A stretch of DNA of 64,000 bases. It comes from Mesorhizobium sp. Its GTDB lineage: Bacteria; Pseudomonadota; Alphaproteobacteria; Rhizobiales; Rhizobiaceae. The notes beneath the pieces are model-generated. The model made no database searches. It was not told the DNA's origin and saw only the letters and a program-made list of their open reading frames with translations. Position numbers and translations under genes: made by a program. The stretch is taken from the NCBI RefSeq assembly GCF_023954305.1, contig NZ_JAMLIG010000002.1, positions 310,001 through 374,000 of the forward strand, written 5' to 3'. Below are positions 18,299-27,067 of the stretch, piece by piece. Every line of letters begins with the position of its first letter. Position 1 is the first letter of the stretch.

Positions 18299-19660
18299 TC
18301 AGCGACCGTCGGGGGTGCGCAATCCGATCCACTTGTTCTTGATCGCGTCGTAATGTTCTTCCGGATCGTATTCGGCGACGTTTAGGCCGAGCTGTCGCAC
18401 ATTGAGACGGCCGATCGCCGAAAGGATCGCGTAGCTCGCGACGACCAGGTCGCGCTCCGAGCTGATCTGGTTGATCTGGGCGCTGATCACGTCGGCCTGC
18501 GCGTTCAGCACGTCAAGCGTCGTGCGCTGGCCGACATTGCGCTCCTCGATCACGCCGTTGAGCGCGAGCTGGGCGGCGGAGACGAGTTCGCGGTTGGCGA
18601 CGACACTTTCCTTCGCCGCCTGGTATTGTGTCCAGGCCGACGCGACGGCCTGCCGAACCTGGTCGTGGGAGACATCCACCTCGATGCGGGCTTGACCCAG
18701 CGATTCCTTGCGCTGCCTGACCGTCGCCGAACTGCGCCCGCCGGAATAGATCGGCACGGTAAGCGTCGCCCCAATGCTGGCGCGGTCGCTCCAGCCATTG
18801 TTCTGGCCGACGCCCGGAAGCGTTTCCGAATAGTTCTGAGACACGCCCGCAGAAGCGGAAACCTGCGGCAGAAGCGCGCCCTCCGCGGCCTTGACCGAGA
18901 ACGCCGACGCGTCGACCAGATGCTTGTTGGCCTTGATCGCAGGGTGTTCTGCCGCCGCAATGACGAATGCCTTGTCGATCCCGCCGGGCAATCCCTTGAC
19001 GGGGCCCGCCCCGTTCAGCCTGCCGGGATTCTCTCCGACGATCTGGCGATAGGTCGCTTCGCTGGCGGCCGCCTGAGCGCGCGCCGCGGCCAGCGAAGCC
19101 ACCGCCGCCGACCGGCTGGCATCGGCCTGCGCAACATCGGTGCGCGTGCCCTCGCCCACTTCGAACCGCGAACGGGCCGCCCGCACCTGCTCGGCCAGGA
19201 ACTGGAGATTGCGCTCGGTCAGGACGGCGATCTGGCGGTCGCGGATCACGTCCATATAGGCGCTGGCGGCATTGAACAGAATGTTCTGTTCGGTATTGCG
19301 CAGGCCTTCGACGGAGGCGCGCACCTGAGCTTCGGCGGCGCGGACATTGTTGCGCGTCTGAAAACCGTCGAACAGCGATTGGGAAATGGTGACGCCGAAC
19401 GATCCCGTGGTGATGCGGAGACCCGCCTGCGAGGCGTAATTGATGCTCCCCGAGCCCGTAATCGTCGGTCTGTAGCCGGACTTGGCGATCGCCACGCCCT
19501 CGTCGGTGACTCGCACGCCCGCACGGCTCGAGTTCAACTCCGAATTGAATTGATATGCCTTTGAAAGCGCCCCGAAAATCGTCTCGGCGAGGGAGGGTGA
19601 AGCGCTCAACAGAAGAGTTGAAACTGCGCCCAATGTTACTAGTCTGCGAACAACCGACAC
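18299..19660 (-). CDS. tolC: TolC-family outer membrane export protein
   Basis: The 453-residue outer-membrane channel of type I secretion and RND efflux systems has a signal peptide at about 1-25 ending in SPSLA. Two homologous coiled-coil halves follow, with repeats such as RSRFEVGEGTRTDVAQADA near residue 150 and VIEERNVGQRTTLDVLNAQADV near residue 360, the typical TolC helix motif. I chose a GTG start at 19660 because GAGG lies six bases upstream and it opens the signal peptide; a longer frame reaching 19813 lacks these features. It sits between popZ and pcm, as in other rhizobia. Confidence 0.88.
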   Translation of the reverse strand: MSVVRRLVTLGAVSTLLLSASPSLAETIFGALSKAYQFNSELNSSRAGVRVTDEGVAIAKSGYRPTITGSGSINYASQAGLRITTGSFGVTISQSLFDGFQTRNNVRAAEAQVRASVEGLRNTEQNILFNAASAYMDVIRDRQIAVLTERNLQFLAEQVRAARSRFEVGEGTRTDVAQADASRSAAVASLAAARAQAAASEATYRQIVGENPGRLNGAGPVKGLPGGIDKAFVIAAAEHPAIKANKHLVDASAFSVKAAEGALLPQVSASAGVSQNYSETLPGVGQNNGWSDRASIGATLTVPIYSGGRSSATVRQRKESLGQARIEVDVSHDQVRQAVASAWTQYQAAKESVVANRELVSAAQLALNGVIEERNVGQRTTLDVLNAQADVISAQINQISSERDLVVASYAILSAIGRLNVRQLGLNVAEYDPEEHYDAIKNKWIGLRTPDGR

Positions 19661-19833
19661 GAATGACCTCGTTTCCTGGCGACGGTTGGCGACCGTCTTC
19701 AGTTCGACTACGCGTGGCAGCCTCGTAAGGTCAGCGCACACCCCGTCGCGCAAACGCGTGTGCCTTGTCACCCCGGCAGATTCGACGCTTGCGCCCGGCC
19801 AACATGGTTGCAAGACCGAATTAAATCAAGCGG

Positions 19834-20490
19834 TCAAAACTCGAATGACGGAATGTTGTTGAAACCCGGCAACGGTTTGACGGCGGCATTGAATGCGCGG
19901 CGGGCGGAAACCGATGAGCCATGCTTCACGTAGACGCGTACCACGCCGGAATTGCCGTATCCTTCGACCGCAACCAGGCGTCCCCCATCCTTCAACTGAT
20001 CGAAAAGGGCATGCGGGATGGTCTCGACTGCGCCTTCGAGTACGATGACGTCGTAGGGAGCCTGTGCCGGATAGCCGTCGGCCAAGACTCCCTCGACGAC
20101 TGCGACCGTGTCGTAGCCCAGCGCCGAAAGCACCGACTGCGCCTTGGCGGCCAGCGCCGAATCCTGTTCCAGCGCGACCACCGACCCCGCCAGCTTCGAC
20201 AGAACCGCCGCCGAATAGCCGCTACCGGCGCCGACATCGAGGACGAAATCGCCCGGCTGGATATCCGCCAGCTGGACGATGCGCGCGAAAGGCGACGGCT
20301 CCATCAGATAGCGGCCGGGAGAGATTTCGAGATCCTCGTCGATATAGGCGAGGCTCTTGCGCGCGGCCGGAACGAATTCCTCGCGCGGCACCGACAGAAG
20401 AGCATCGAGCAGCGGCAAAGAGGTGACGTCGGTCGTGCGGACCTGTCCGTCCACCATTTTGGTCCGCAACCCGGCGAAATCTGACATCAT
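19834..20490 (-). CDS. pcm: Protein-L-isoaspartate O-methyltransferase family protein
   Basis: The 218-residue SAM-dependent methyltransferase has motif I DVGAGSGYSAAVLS near residue 85. Its N-terminal segment MVDGQVRTTDVTS resembles the alphaproteobacterial Pcm branch adjacent to tolC. Repair of isoaspartyl residues is the family role. This branch differs from E. coli Pcm in its N-terminal part, so the exact substrate is less certain. The gene lies between tRNA-Cys and tolC on the minus strand. Confidence 0.85.
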   Translation of the reverse strand: MMSDFAGLRTKMVDGQVRTTDVTSLPLLDALLSVPREEFVPAARKSLAYIDEDLEISPGRYLMEPSPFARIVQLADIQPGDFVLDVGAGSGYSAAVLSKLAGSVVALEQDSALAAKAQSVLSALGYDTVAVVEGVLADGYPAQAPYDVIVLEGAVETIPHALFDQLKDGGRLVAVEGYGNSGVVRVYVKHGSSVSARRAFNAAVKPLPGFNNIPSFEF

Positions 20491-20570
20491 GGTCGGCCCG
20501 CTCTCCCGGCGATGAGGATCGCCGAATCAAGGCCCACCCTTCGCGGCGGGCCGGAAACCCCTTCCCACCC

Positions 20571-20644
20571 TGGAGGCCTCGCCCGGAATCGAACCGGGGT
20601 GCAAGGATTTGCAGTCCTCTGCGTAACCACTCCGCCACGAGGCC
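20571..20644 (-). tRNA. tRNA-Cys (GCA)
   Basis: The 74-base minus-strand sequence folds as a tRNA. The acceptor GGCCTCG pairs with CGAGGCC, the T arm contains GGTTCGATTCC, the anticodon GCA lies in CTGCAAA, and a TCCA end is encoded. No variable-arm extension is seen. Confidence 0.96.
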
Positions 20645-20740
20645 TCACGGGGGGAACCGCGCTCTGTTAACAGAGGGAATCCTGGCCCACAAGCCGTCGA
20701 CTGCCGCTTGCGTTTCTTTTCCCTTATGGCCCGGGCGCCA

Positions 20741-21007
20741 TCATTCGGCGCCCTTCTGGAACCGGCGGCGCAGCCATACGCCGGACCGTCGATTGAAGCG
20801 CCGCACCGCCGGCGAATCGTGTGCCAGCACGAAGAGCCCGAGCGGAATCATCCAGAATCCCACGACGGGCAGAAAGCCGACGGATCCCATCAGCACCAAT
20901 CCGAGGCCGAGGCCGACGCGCAGAGGCCGGGCTCGAGGCAAGGCGATGTCGCGGCCGAGGAGCTTGATCCGCGGCGCAGGTCTTTCGCTGTCAGCTGGTG
21001 CGTTCAT
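20741..21007 (-). CDS. Small two-helix membrane protein, PGPGW-like
   Basis: The 88-residue protein has two adjacent hydrophobic helices (about 31-46 and 49-65) around GSVGFLPVVGFWMIPLGLFVLAHD, followed by a basic C-terminal tail with RRFNRRSG and RRRF. The pattern resembles small PGPGW-type transmembrane proteins, though the exact PGPGW string is absent. I chose the ATG at 21007 since the upstream extension to 21133 is not protein-like. Function is unknown. It lies between the two tRNA genes on the minus strand. Confidence 0.7.
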   Translation of the reverse strand: MNAPADSERPAPRIKLLGRDIALPRARPLRVGLGLGLVLMGSVGFLPVVGFWMIPLGLFVLAHDSPAVRRFNRRSGVWLRRRFQKGAE

Positions 21008-21182
21008 GTCCGGCGTCCACGGCGTTCGACCGGTTTGCACGGTCGCGAGAACTGCGCATATCGGGTCGCGGGTACCGGATTTCGACCCGCATGCGGCAAA
21101 TCGCCGAAAAATTCGCCACCTTGCTGTTGGCAAATCGGAAACGGGTTTGCTATAGGCACCGCACTCTGACGAGCGCCAGTGT

Positions 21183-21257
21183 TCCCCGGTAGCTCAGCGG
21201 TAGAGCAACCGGCTGTTAACCGGTTGGTCGCTGGTTCGAATCCGGCCCGGGGAGCCA
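21183..21257 (+). tRNA. tRNA-Asn (GTT)
   Basis: This is a 75-base cloverleaf with acceptor TCCCCGG pairing with CCGGGGA, a D arm containing AGCTCAGCGGTAGAGC, anticodon GTT at 21215-21217, and a T arm GGTTCGAATCC. GCCA is encoded at the 3' end. The gene content changes from housekeeping to catabolic directly after it. Confidence 0.97.
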
Positions 21258-21571
21258 CTCCTTACATTGTCCGACCCGGACACATAGGTAACGGATTGTT
21301 CCTAAGACATGGGTGACACCCCCCCGTGGCGTCCGGATTGCCGATGGTCCGCAGCGTTCTCCGTTCCAGGTCGGCATACCCCGGATCATAGTTCATGAAG
21401 CTGGCGAGGCTGTCCCTGCCGTTTAGCGGCTATCGCCGGTCTTGAACTCGCCTTGAAGACGGGGAACAGACCAGGGAAAGCGGTCCCGCAGATTGCGGTT
21501 CGTCATCCAATGCGCCGCATCGCCCGCATGCCTCTGCAAGAATTCGATGCTCGAAAGCGGTCGTCGAACTT
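21258..21571. other. Gene-free stretch after tRNA-Asn with a possible insertion-sequence end
   Basis: Two similar 13-base units, ACACATAGGTAAC at 21280-21292 and AGACATGGGTGAC at 21305-21317, lie in direct orientation just beyond the tRNA. Such paired units resemble the ends of IS481-type elements as I remember them; no transposase accompanies them. On the minus strand, about 21335-21420 reads as a short protein-like fragment containing SLASFMNYDPGYADLE, perhaps a gene remnant. No intact gene is seen. Confidence 0.35.
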
Positions 21572-22138
21572 TCAGTCTTGCCTGTCGAGCCGATCGCCGT
21601 GCCGGGCAATCCATCTCGTGAAGGCGTCGACCCACGACTGCAGGAAGGCCTTGGTCTTGTCGTCCGTGACGTCGCTGTTTTCGTCGATTAAGCCGGGCTT
21701 GAAGACGAAGTAGATCTCCGGCAGCCCCATCAGAATGACGTTCAAGATGACAAGAATGCTGCGAAGTTGCACCTGACCGGCCGCAGTTCCGATCAGCCCC
21801 GGGCTGGCCCCGATGACGGCACCCGGCTTGCAGTACCAGGAATTGTTGCTGCGGGGGCGCGATGCCCAGTCGACCGCATTCTTCACGATCGACGGGAAAG
21901 AACGATTGAACTCCGGCATTACGAAAAGCACGGCATCCGCTGCCTCGATCTCCTTTTTCAGCCGTGTGACGGTCGGAGGCGGATTGTCCCACAGGTCGTC
22001 GTCGTAGTGCGGAAGGCCCCCGATCTCGGCGAATTGGAACTCGAGCTGGCCTGCCGAAAGCTTGGCGATCGCCAAGGCCAACTGCCGGTTCACCGAAGCT
22101 TTTCGCAGACTTCCGACAAAAACCAGAACCTTGTACAT
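21572..22138 (-). CDS. NAD(P)H-dependent FMN reductase family protein
   Basis: The 188-residue flavodoxin-fold reductase carries the N-terminal FMN phosphate-binding motif VLVFVGSLRKASVNRQLA (residues about 4-21). The flavin-binding region near residue 75-85 reads LFVMPEFNRSFPSIVKNAVDW, as in the YieF/ChrR group, which reduces quinones or chromate with NAD(P)H. It is the first gene past tRNA-Asn and stands alone on the minus strand. A link to the nearby aromatic-type catabolic genes, such as quinone protection, is only inferred from position. Confidence 0.88.
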   Translation of the reverse strand: MYKVLVFVGSLRKASVNRQLALAIAKLSAGQLEFQFAEIGGLPHYDDDLWDNPPPTVTRLKKEIEAADAVLFVMPEFNRSFPSIVKNAVDWASRPRSNNSWYCKPGAVIGASPGLIGTAAGQVQLRSILVILNVILMGLPEIYFVFKPGLIDENSDVTDDKTKAFLQSWVDAFTRWIARHGDRLDRQD

Positions 22139-22317
22139 CCGTCCCCCCGCCCCCTCCCCATCCGAGATGGCCAGCCTGCTTTCACGTCGGCGATCGGCGA
22201 CGAATGGCGTCGCAGTCCCGAGGATTCCGAAGTCTAATGGCCGTCAAATGCCACGGGGATACTCGCCGCTCATCGCGGTTTCCCGATCGGCATTGTGATC
22301 TTGGCCGGCCTGTTTTC

Positions 22318-23628
22318 TCACCGTCCCAACAAGCCGGTCGCAATTGGCGGATATGCAATCACGATGCCAAGACTGGCGACCATGATTAACGCGAACGGGA
22401 TTGCGCCCACGAAAATATCCTTCAGGCTGACGCTGGGGTCGTTGATCGTGGCTTTGATCACGAACACCGACATTCCGAAGGGAGGTGTGAGCAAACCGAC
22501 CTCGATCGCAATGACAGTAACGATGCCAAACCACACCAGGTCGGTGCCCATGGACACGAGCACCGGCAGCATCAGCGGCACGAGAATGAGCATGATGGAA
22601 CTGCTGTCGAGCACCATGCCCAACAGAAGAACTACCAGGCAATAGAGCAGCATCAGCGGCAGAAGCGACAGATCGCTTGTCGTTACGAGTTCTCCCAGAA
22701 AGGCGGGAAGCCCGGAGAAAGCGAGCATCCGGGAATACATCTGAGCCGCGACGATCAGGAAACATACGGTCGCGGTGACCAATCCGGTCTCCACGAGCAC
22801 GCGCCATAGGGCTTCAAGTGGCAGCCGCCGTTTCAGCAATCCGATCGCCAGAGCCCCGAGCACGCCAACGCCGCCGGCTTCGACCGGCGTGATCCACCCC
22901 GTATAGATTCCGCCCAACACCAAGGCGATGAGCGCAGTGATGGGAACGCCTTTGGAGAGGAGTTCGCGCCGGCTCAGTTGCTCGGTGGTGGTGCCCAGAT
23001 TCTGTCCGACGAAACCTGGTACGAGGAAGGCCATCGAGATCGTCCCCAGGCCGAACAAGACCGCGAGGAGAAGACCCGGCCCGATGCCGGCGACGAAAAG
23101 ATCGCCGATCGATTGCTCAGTGATGAGGCCATACAGGATGAGCAGCAGGCTCGGAGGAATCAGCATGCCGAGAACGGAGCTGCCCGCCACCAGGCCGACG
23201 GCGAAGCGCTTGTTGTATCCGTGACGGTTCAGCTCGGGCACGGCGATCTTGGTAAAGATCGCCGCTGATGCAATCGAAACGCCGGTAATCGCGGCAAATA
23301 CCGCGTTGGCGGCCACGGTGCCGACCGCCAGCCCACCTTTGATCCGACGAAACATCGCGTTGGCGACATCGAAAGCATCCCGTCCCAATCCGGTTTCCCC
23401 GACCAGGAAGCCCATCAGGACGAAGAGCGGGATAACTCCGAAAAAGTAGCTCGAAACGGCATTGTTGGCCGCCAATCCCAGCATCTTCGCGGCAAGTCCG
23501 GCATCGTCCATGATGACCCAGACGCCGACGAACGAGCAGATCATCATGGCGATAGGGATATAGAGCCCGATCAGCACAAGGAAGATCATCATGGCCAACG
23601 CCAGGATACCGATTTCAATCGGACTCAT
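22318..23628 (-). CDS. dctM: TRAP transporter large permease subunit (DctM)
   Basis: The 436-residue integral membrane protein has about 12 hydrophobic helices. It is the DctM subunit that drives Na+- or H+-coupled solute uptake in a TRAP system. Signature stretches include MGFLVGETGLGRDAFDVANA near residue 75, AVFAAITGVSIASAA near 115, and GMLIPPSLLLILYGLITEQS near 155. The ATG at 23628 overlaps the dctQ stop codon as ATGA, which fixes this start over a longer upstream frame. It is the last gene of the dctPQM operon. Confidence 0.92.
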   Translation of the reverse strand: MSPIEIGILALAMMIFLVLIGLYIPIAMMICSFVGVWVIMDDAGLAAKMLGLAANNAVSSYFFGVIPLFVLMGFLVGETGLGRDAFDVANAMFRRIKGGLAVGTVAANAVFAAITGVSIASAAIFTKIAVPELNRHGYNKRFAVGLVAGSSVLGMLIPPSLLLILYGLITEQSIGDLFVAGIGPGLLLAVLFGLGTISMAFLVPGFVGQNLGTTTEQLSRRELLSKGVPITALIALVLGGIYTGWITPVEAGGVGVLGALAIGLLKRRLPLEALWRVLVETGLVTATVCFLIVAAQMYSRMLAFSGLPAFLGELVTTSDLSLLPLMLLYCLVVLLLGMVLDSSSIMLILVPLMLPVLVSMGTDLVWFGIVTVIAIEVGLLTPPFGMSVFVIKATINDPSVSLKDIFVGAIPFALIMVASLGIVIAYPPIATGLLGR

Positions 23629-24140
23629 GCGACGTGCTCTCCACTCAAACGCCGCACGATGCGTGCGATGAACTGCAGGGCCATCAGCACCGCGCCAATC
23701 ATAAGCATGAGCTTCGTCGGCCAAGTCGGCGCAATGAAGCTCCCGACCGAACCGATGTACTCGTCACCGATCCAGGATTGCTTCAAGATTGGCCAGTGTG
23801 CCCATACCAGCACCGAAATCATCGCGAACCCCAGCAGGTCGAAGACGAGCTCGACCACGGCCGCAACACGCGGAGCGCGCGCCGTCAGCGCCGAGATCGC
23901 GGCCTCCGTGCGCACTATGCGTCCCTCTTTGAACGCCTGGGGTGCCTGTAGAAAGACGATCGCGACGATCGACAAGGTGATGAGCTCCGGGACGCCGGAA
24001 ACCGGCGCCCCCGCGAGATTTCGGCCCGCAATGTCCGCGGCCATGAGAACGACGAGAATGACGATCAGAATTGATCCCACGACGTTTGCAAATTGCGTCG
24101 CTATGTCCAGCAGCCGAAATACTGTGGCTCTCTTGCCCAT
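23625..24140 (-). CDS. dctQ: TRAP transporter small permease subunit (DctQ)
   Basis: The 171-residue protein has four hydrophobic helices, the DctQ arrangement that scaffolds the large permease. The typical MAADIAGRNLAGAPVSGVPELI segment is present around residue 48. It starts six bases after the dctP stop codon and overlaps dctM by four bases, so the three genes form one coupled operon. Confidence 0.9.
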   Translation of the reverse strand: MGKRATVFRLLDIATQFANVVGSILIVILVVLMAADIAGRNLAGAPVSGVPELITLSIVAIVFLQAPQAFKEGRIVRTEAAISALTARAPRVAAVVELVFDLLGFAMISVLVWAHWPILKQSWIGDEYIGSVGSFIAPTWPTKLMLMIGAVLMALQFIARIVRRLSGEHVA

Positions 24141-24146
24141 CGGAAC

Positions 24147-25202
24147 CTACTCTTGGTCCCAGTTGCGAAGGGGCTTTGCACCCGCGGCACGCATGGCGTC
24201 CATGTAGGCGGCCAGGACAGCGCTGCCAGGACGTCCCTTGTCGTCCAGCGTCTTGGCCCAGTTCTTGGCATGGTTCTCCATCCCCTGGACCCAGGCCTGA
24301 CGCAGTTCGGGGGATGCCTCGCTGATCGTGGCGCCGTTTTCGGCCATGACCTTGTAGGCCTTCTCCACCGTCGCCTCGAGTTCGGTGATGTACCATTCCA
24401 TTGCCGCCGCACCGCCGGCGTGCAGCGCATCCTGAACGTCCTTAGGCAGTCCGTTGTACCAGTCCTTGTTGGCACAGAGGAAAACCGAGGCCTGCGCGCC
24501 GAGTTTGACGCGGGTTATGTAGGGGGCAACCTCGTGAAACTTGCCGGGCATGGCCGCCGAGGTGAACACGATCACGCCGTCATAAACGCCGGTGCTCAGT
24601 TCGTTGTAGTATGTGGTGAGGTTCGCGGAGACAGCGACGGCTCCGGTTCCGGACAGCCAGTTGACGGAAGGACCAGGCGCCGCGATCTTCTTGCCCTTCA
24701 GGTCTTCCATCGATTTGACGGGAAACTTCGTCATCAGGATGTAGTCGTCGATCGGAACGACATTGCCAAGGTAGACGACATTGTTCTCGTCCAGGGCGCG
24801 CTGCATGTCGGCATTCTTGAGGTAAAGGTTGTGGACGACGTCGGCTGCCAGCCGCGTATCGTCCGTCACGAAAGGTGCATAGTAGCCGACGAGCTGCTCC
24901 GGCAGCTTGGCCGCGCTGAAGATCGGAGTGCACAGGCCGATCTGGCCGAGACCGGCTCCGACGGCATCCAGCTCTTCTCCGGGGCCGGCAATCGAACCGC
25001 CGTACTGACCGGTGAAGGTAATGGAGTGACCGAGCGCCTCGATCTTCGCCTTGGCTGTCGTGGCGAACGGGTCATCCAGCATCTTGACGAATCGGAAGAT
25101 GGGGGCCTGTCCCGCCACCATGGTCGCTTTGTAGGTGTCCGCCGCCGCCGAACTCACCGACAAGACGAGTGACGCTAATGCTGCATGTACAAGATACTTC
25201 AT
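24147..25202 (-). CDS. dctP: TRAP transporter solute-binding protein (DctP family)
   Basis: The 351-residue periplasmic receptor has a cleavable signal peptide (residues about 1-21, ending SSAAA). The DctP-family substrate region near residue 170-180 reads DLKGKKIAAPGPSVNWLSGTGA, where an Arg is usual for carboxylate binding; here the local sequence is AAPGPSVN. The ligand may therefore not be a simple C4-dicarboxylate. It leads the dctPQM operon. A long inverted-repeat site at 25353-25382 lies about 150 bases upstream. The substrate is unknown; the neighbouring aromatic and acyl-CoA genes suggest an organic acid. Confidence 0.9.
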   Translation of the reverse strand: MKYLVHAALASLVLSVSSAAADTYKATMVAGQAPIFRFVKMLDDPFATTAKAKIEALGHSITFTGQYGGSIAGPGEELDAVGAGLGQIGLCTPIFSAAKLPEQLVGYYAPFVTDDTRLAADVVHNLYLKNADMQRALDENNVVYLGNVVPIDDYILMTKFPVKSMEDLKGKKIAAPGPSVNWLSGTGAVAVSANLTTYYNELSTGVYDGVIVFTSAAMPGKFHEVAPYITRVKLGAQASVFLCANKDWYNGLPKDVQDALHAGGAAAMEWYITELEATVEKAYKVMAENGATISEASPELRQAWVQGMENHAKNWAKTLDDKGRPGSAVLAAYMDAMRAAGAKPLRNWDQE

Positions 25203-25352
25203 GATTCCCTCCGATGAACTGACCGGCAGCCCGGCCCCTGTGATCGCTGCACGCGAACTGGTCCAACCCGTGATTCCGGGTAGGATTGGCGACCGCCTCT
25301 AAGACGACGCTCCGCTCCCCCCTGGTGCCCTCCCTGGTCCGGCCGAGGCGTG

Positions 25353-25384
25353 TTTTACTATCTCGATCGGATTTTGTAAAATGA
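25353..25384. promoter_or_regulatory. Candidate operator A1 upstream of dctPQM, in a 466-base intergenic gap
   Basis: TTTTAC (25353-25358) and GTAAAA (25377-25382) form inverted arms. The 31-base block from 25354 to 25384 is 29/31 identical to the block at 31899-31929 in front of the YciI-like and GntR genes. The rest of the gap 25203-25668 holds the dctP leader and no gene that I can see. Conservation across two unrelated promoters points to a shared regulator. Confidence 0.7.
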
Positions 25385-25668
25385 TTTAGTCATTATTAAT
25401 CTCGAAAATAGAAGCCGACTTCGACCGGAACTCATAACCGGAGGCCCCTCAACGTTGACGAGGGAGATGGCGCGGTGATTGACTGTGAGCCCGGGCGGAC
25501 CCAAAGGGCGCCGCGACCAGGGCACGCGCGGCGCTGGCAGCGCCAGAACGACGACTGCCGTCCTCCGCCTCGTCGACGCGCGGCCGCGGCCTCACCCTCC
25601 TCATCGCAAAGTCCGCGATGGGAATAGCGATACCTACCGCGTCCGGAGAGCCGGATAGCGGCTATTCC

Positions 25669-26505
25669 TCATCCGGCGGGCTCGCGCTGGTGAATGTGGG
25701 ATCTGAACAGGCCCGAGCCACCGAGATAGTGACCGCCGTCGACGACGAAAACGCCGCCGGTGACATAGGCCGCGAGCGGCGAGGCCAGGAACAGCGCCAT
25801 CGCCGCGATGTCGTCGACCGACCCCAGGCGGCCGAGCGGCGTCGCTTCACGGAGCCTGTCGGCAAGTCCGTCGGCGGCCATTCGTCTGGTTCCTTCGGTG
25901 TCGGCGATGAAGCCGGGGGCAATGCTGTTGCTGCGGATGCCGAAGCGGCCCCATTCATAGGCGAGATTACGCATCATGTTGTCGATGCCGGCCTTGGCTG
26001 CCCCGACATGGACCTGATGAACGAAAGGCTGGAAAGCCTGCCCGGCCGAAATGAAGAGGATCGATCCCCGGGTGCTTTTCAACTGGGCGAAGGCGGCATG
26101 AGCGGCATGGAACGAGCCGACCAGATCGATATCGACCACCGCGCGAAAGCCGTTAGACGAAAGATCTTCCGCGGGGCATATGAAATTGCCGGCCGCGCCG
26201 CAGACCAGAACGTCCACGGGCCCGAACTGTTCGCCGCTCGATTGCAGCGCAACATCAACCGCTTCCTTGTCGCGGACATCCGCCTGGAAACCCGCGGCCT
26301 GCGCGCCGAGCGCGCGTAACGCCGCAACCGCCGCGTCGAGTTTGGTCCGGTCGCGCCCGCAGATGGCCACATTCGCTCCGAGACCCGCGAACCCCCTGGC
26401 GATGCCGAAATTGATTCCGCTGCCGCCGCCGGTCACGAAGACCGTCTTTCCCGCAAAAAGATCCGGCGAAAAGAGACTTGCCCATCGAGGATCGTCTTCA
26501 ATCAT
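25669..26505 (-). CDS. SDR oxidoreductase, 2,4-dienoyl-CoA reductase-like
   Basis: The 278-residue short-chain dehydrogenase has cofactor motif TGGGSGINFGIA near residue 25 and CGAAGNF near residue 105 in the NNAG position. The active-site region reads QVHVGAAKAGIDNMM near residue 170. It lacks the usual YxxxK and instead matches the HxxxAK arrangement of peroxisomal-type 2,4-dienoyl-CoA reductase (DECR2), so NADPH reduction of unsaturated acyl-CoA is likely. It starts after AAGGGAG. Upstream lie a truncated kinase pseudogene and operator B1, suggesting it is now the only working gene of that unit. Confidence 0.85.
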   Translation of the reverse strand: MIEDDPRWASLFSPDLFAGKTVFVTGGGSGINFGIARGFAGLGANVAICGRDRTKLDAAVAALRALGAQAAGFQADVRDKEAVDVALQSSGEQFGPVDVLVCGAAGNFICPAEDLSSNGFRAVVDIDLVGSFHAAHAAFAQLKSTRGSILFISAGQAFQPFVHQVHVGAAKAGIDNMMRNLAYEWGRFGIRSNSIAPGFIADTEGTRRMAADGLADRLREATPLGRLGSVDDIAAMALFLASPLAAYVTGGVFVVDGGHYLGGSGLFRSHIHQREPAG

Positions 26506-26559
26506 AACGTAGCTCCCTTGTGCTGATAACTCGCCGTCGTCGTGTCGACGTCATTCTCC

Positions 26560-26812
26560 ACCCGAAAGCGATCCAGCACCCGATACTCGCGGTCCACGGC
26601 ATCGGCCCCGGGGAGCGTCTGGTCCGGCGGCTTGATTCTCAGGACCAGGTTAATGTCGGGCGCGTGGACCCGAGGGGTCGCATTGGACCGACTGCCAGAG
26701 AGACGTTCGATCCGCACCGCGCCGCTCAGGCCGGAATTCGCGGCGGGAGCCATTGGGCAAGCCGGGTTTTGTCCGGCGCCCAGCGCGCTTCTTCGCCCTC
26801 CGCCTTCGTCAT
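26560..26812 (-). pseudogene. Frameshifted, truncated aminoglycoside-phosphotransferase-like kinase
   Basis: Starting at ATG 26812, frame one encodes MTKAEGEEARWAPDKTRLAQ and ends at a TGA (26726-26728). The shifted frame continues with LSGAVRIERLSG, LVLRIKPPDQTLPGADAVDREYRVL and stops matching near 26560. Both parts align in order with the N-terminus of the intact kinase at 40517-41569 (WTPDEHRLTRWL, then ELERTSGGQSN, then LVLRSKPPG and AVDREYRVLNAL). A one-base deletion near 26729-26735 and loss of roughly the last three quarters make it inactive. The upstream operator block is shared with the intact copy. Confidence 0.8.
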
Positions 26813-26867
26813 CCAGCCTCCGCCAACCTGCAATGCCGGTTGCTTTCTGGTAGAGATCGAGACGGAT

Positions 26868-26902
26868 TTCGTCAACTGATATCGTCTGACGTTTTCGTCT
26901 AA
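26868..26902. promoter_or_regulatory. Candidate operator B1 (ATCGTCnGACGAT type)
   Basis: The core ATCGTCTGACGTT is at 26881-26893, flanked by GTCAAC (26871) and CGTC (26896). The 35-base block aligns without gaps to 41632-41666 in front of the intact kinase gene, at 28 of 35 positions by my count. It lies about 70 bases upstream of the pseudogene start, the same distance as in the intact copy. Confidence 0.7.
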
Positions 26903-27067
26903 TCATTGCCCGTGCATATTCTGCCCGGTCAAGGGTCGTAATGGACGTCGCCATCGCGTCGTCCATCCCGTTTCGCTCAGGCGCGCATCAAGGCCTCTAT
27001 CCGGTCGCAAGGACGGAAGCCCGAAGCGTCGCCGCTCCCAGCTTCCGCGTCCCTAGCCACTTCCGGA

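Noticed and set aside
21258..21330. Complete insertion sequence next to tRNA-Asn
   Set aside because: Only end-like direct units are visible; there is no transposase frame and no second end.
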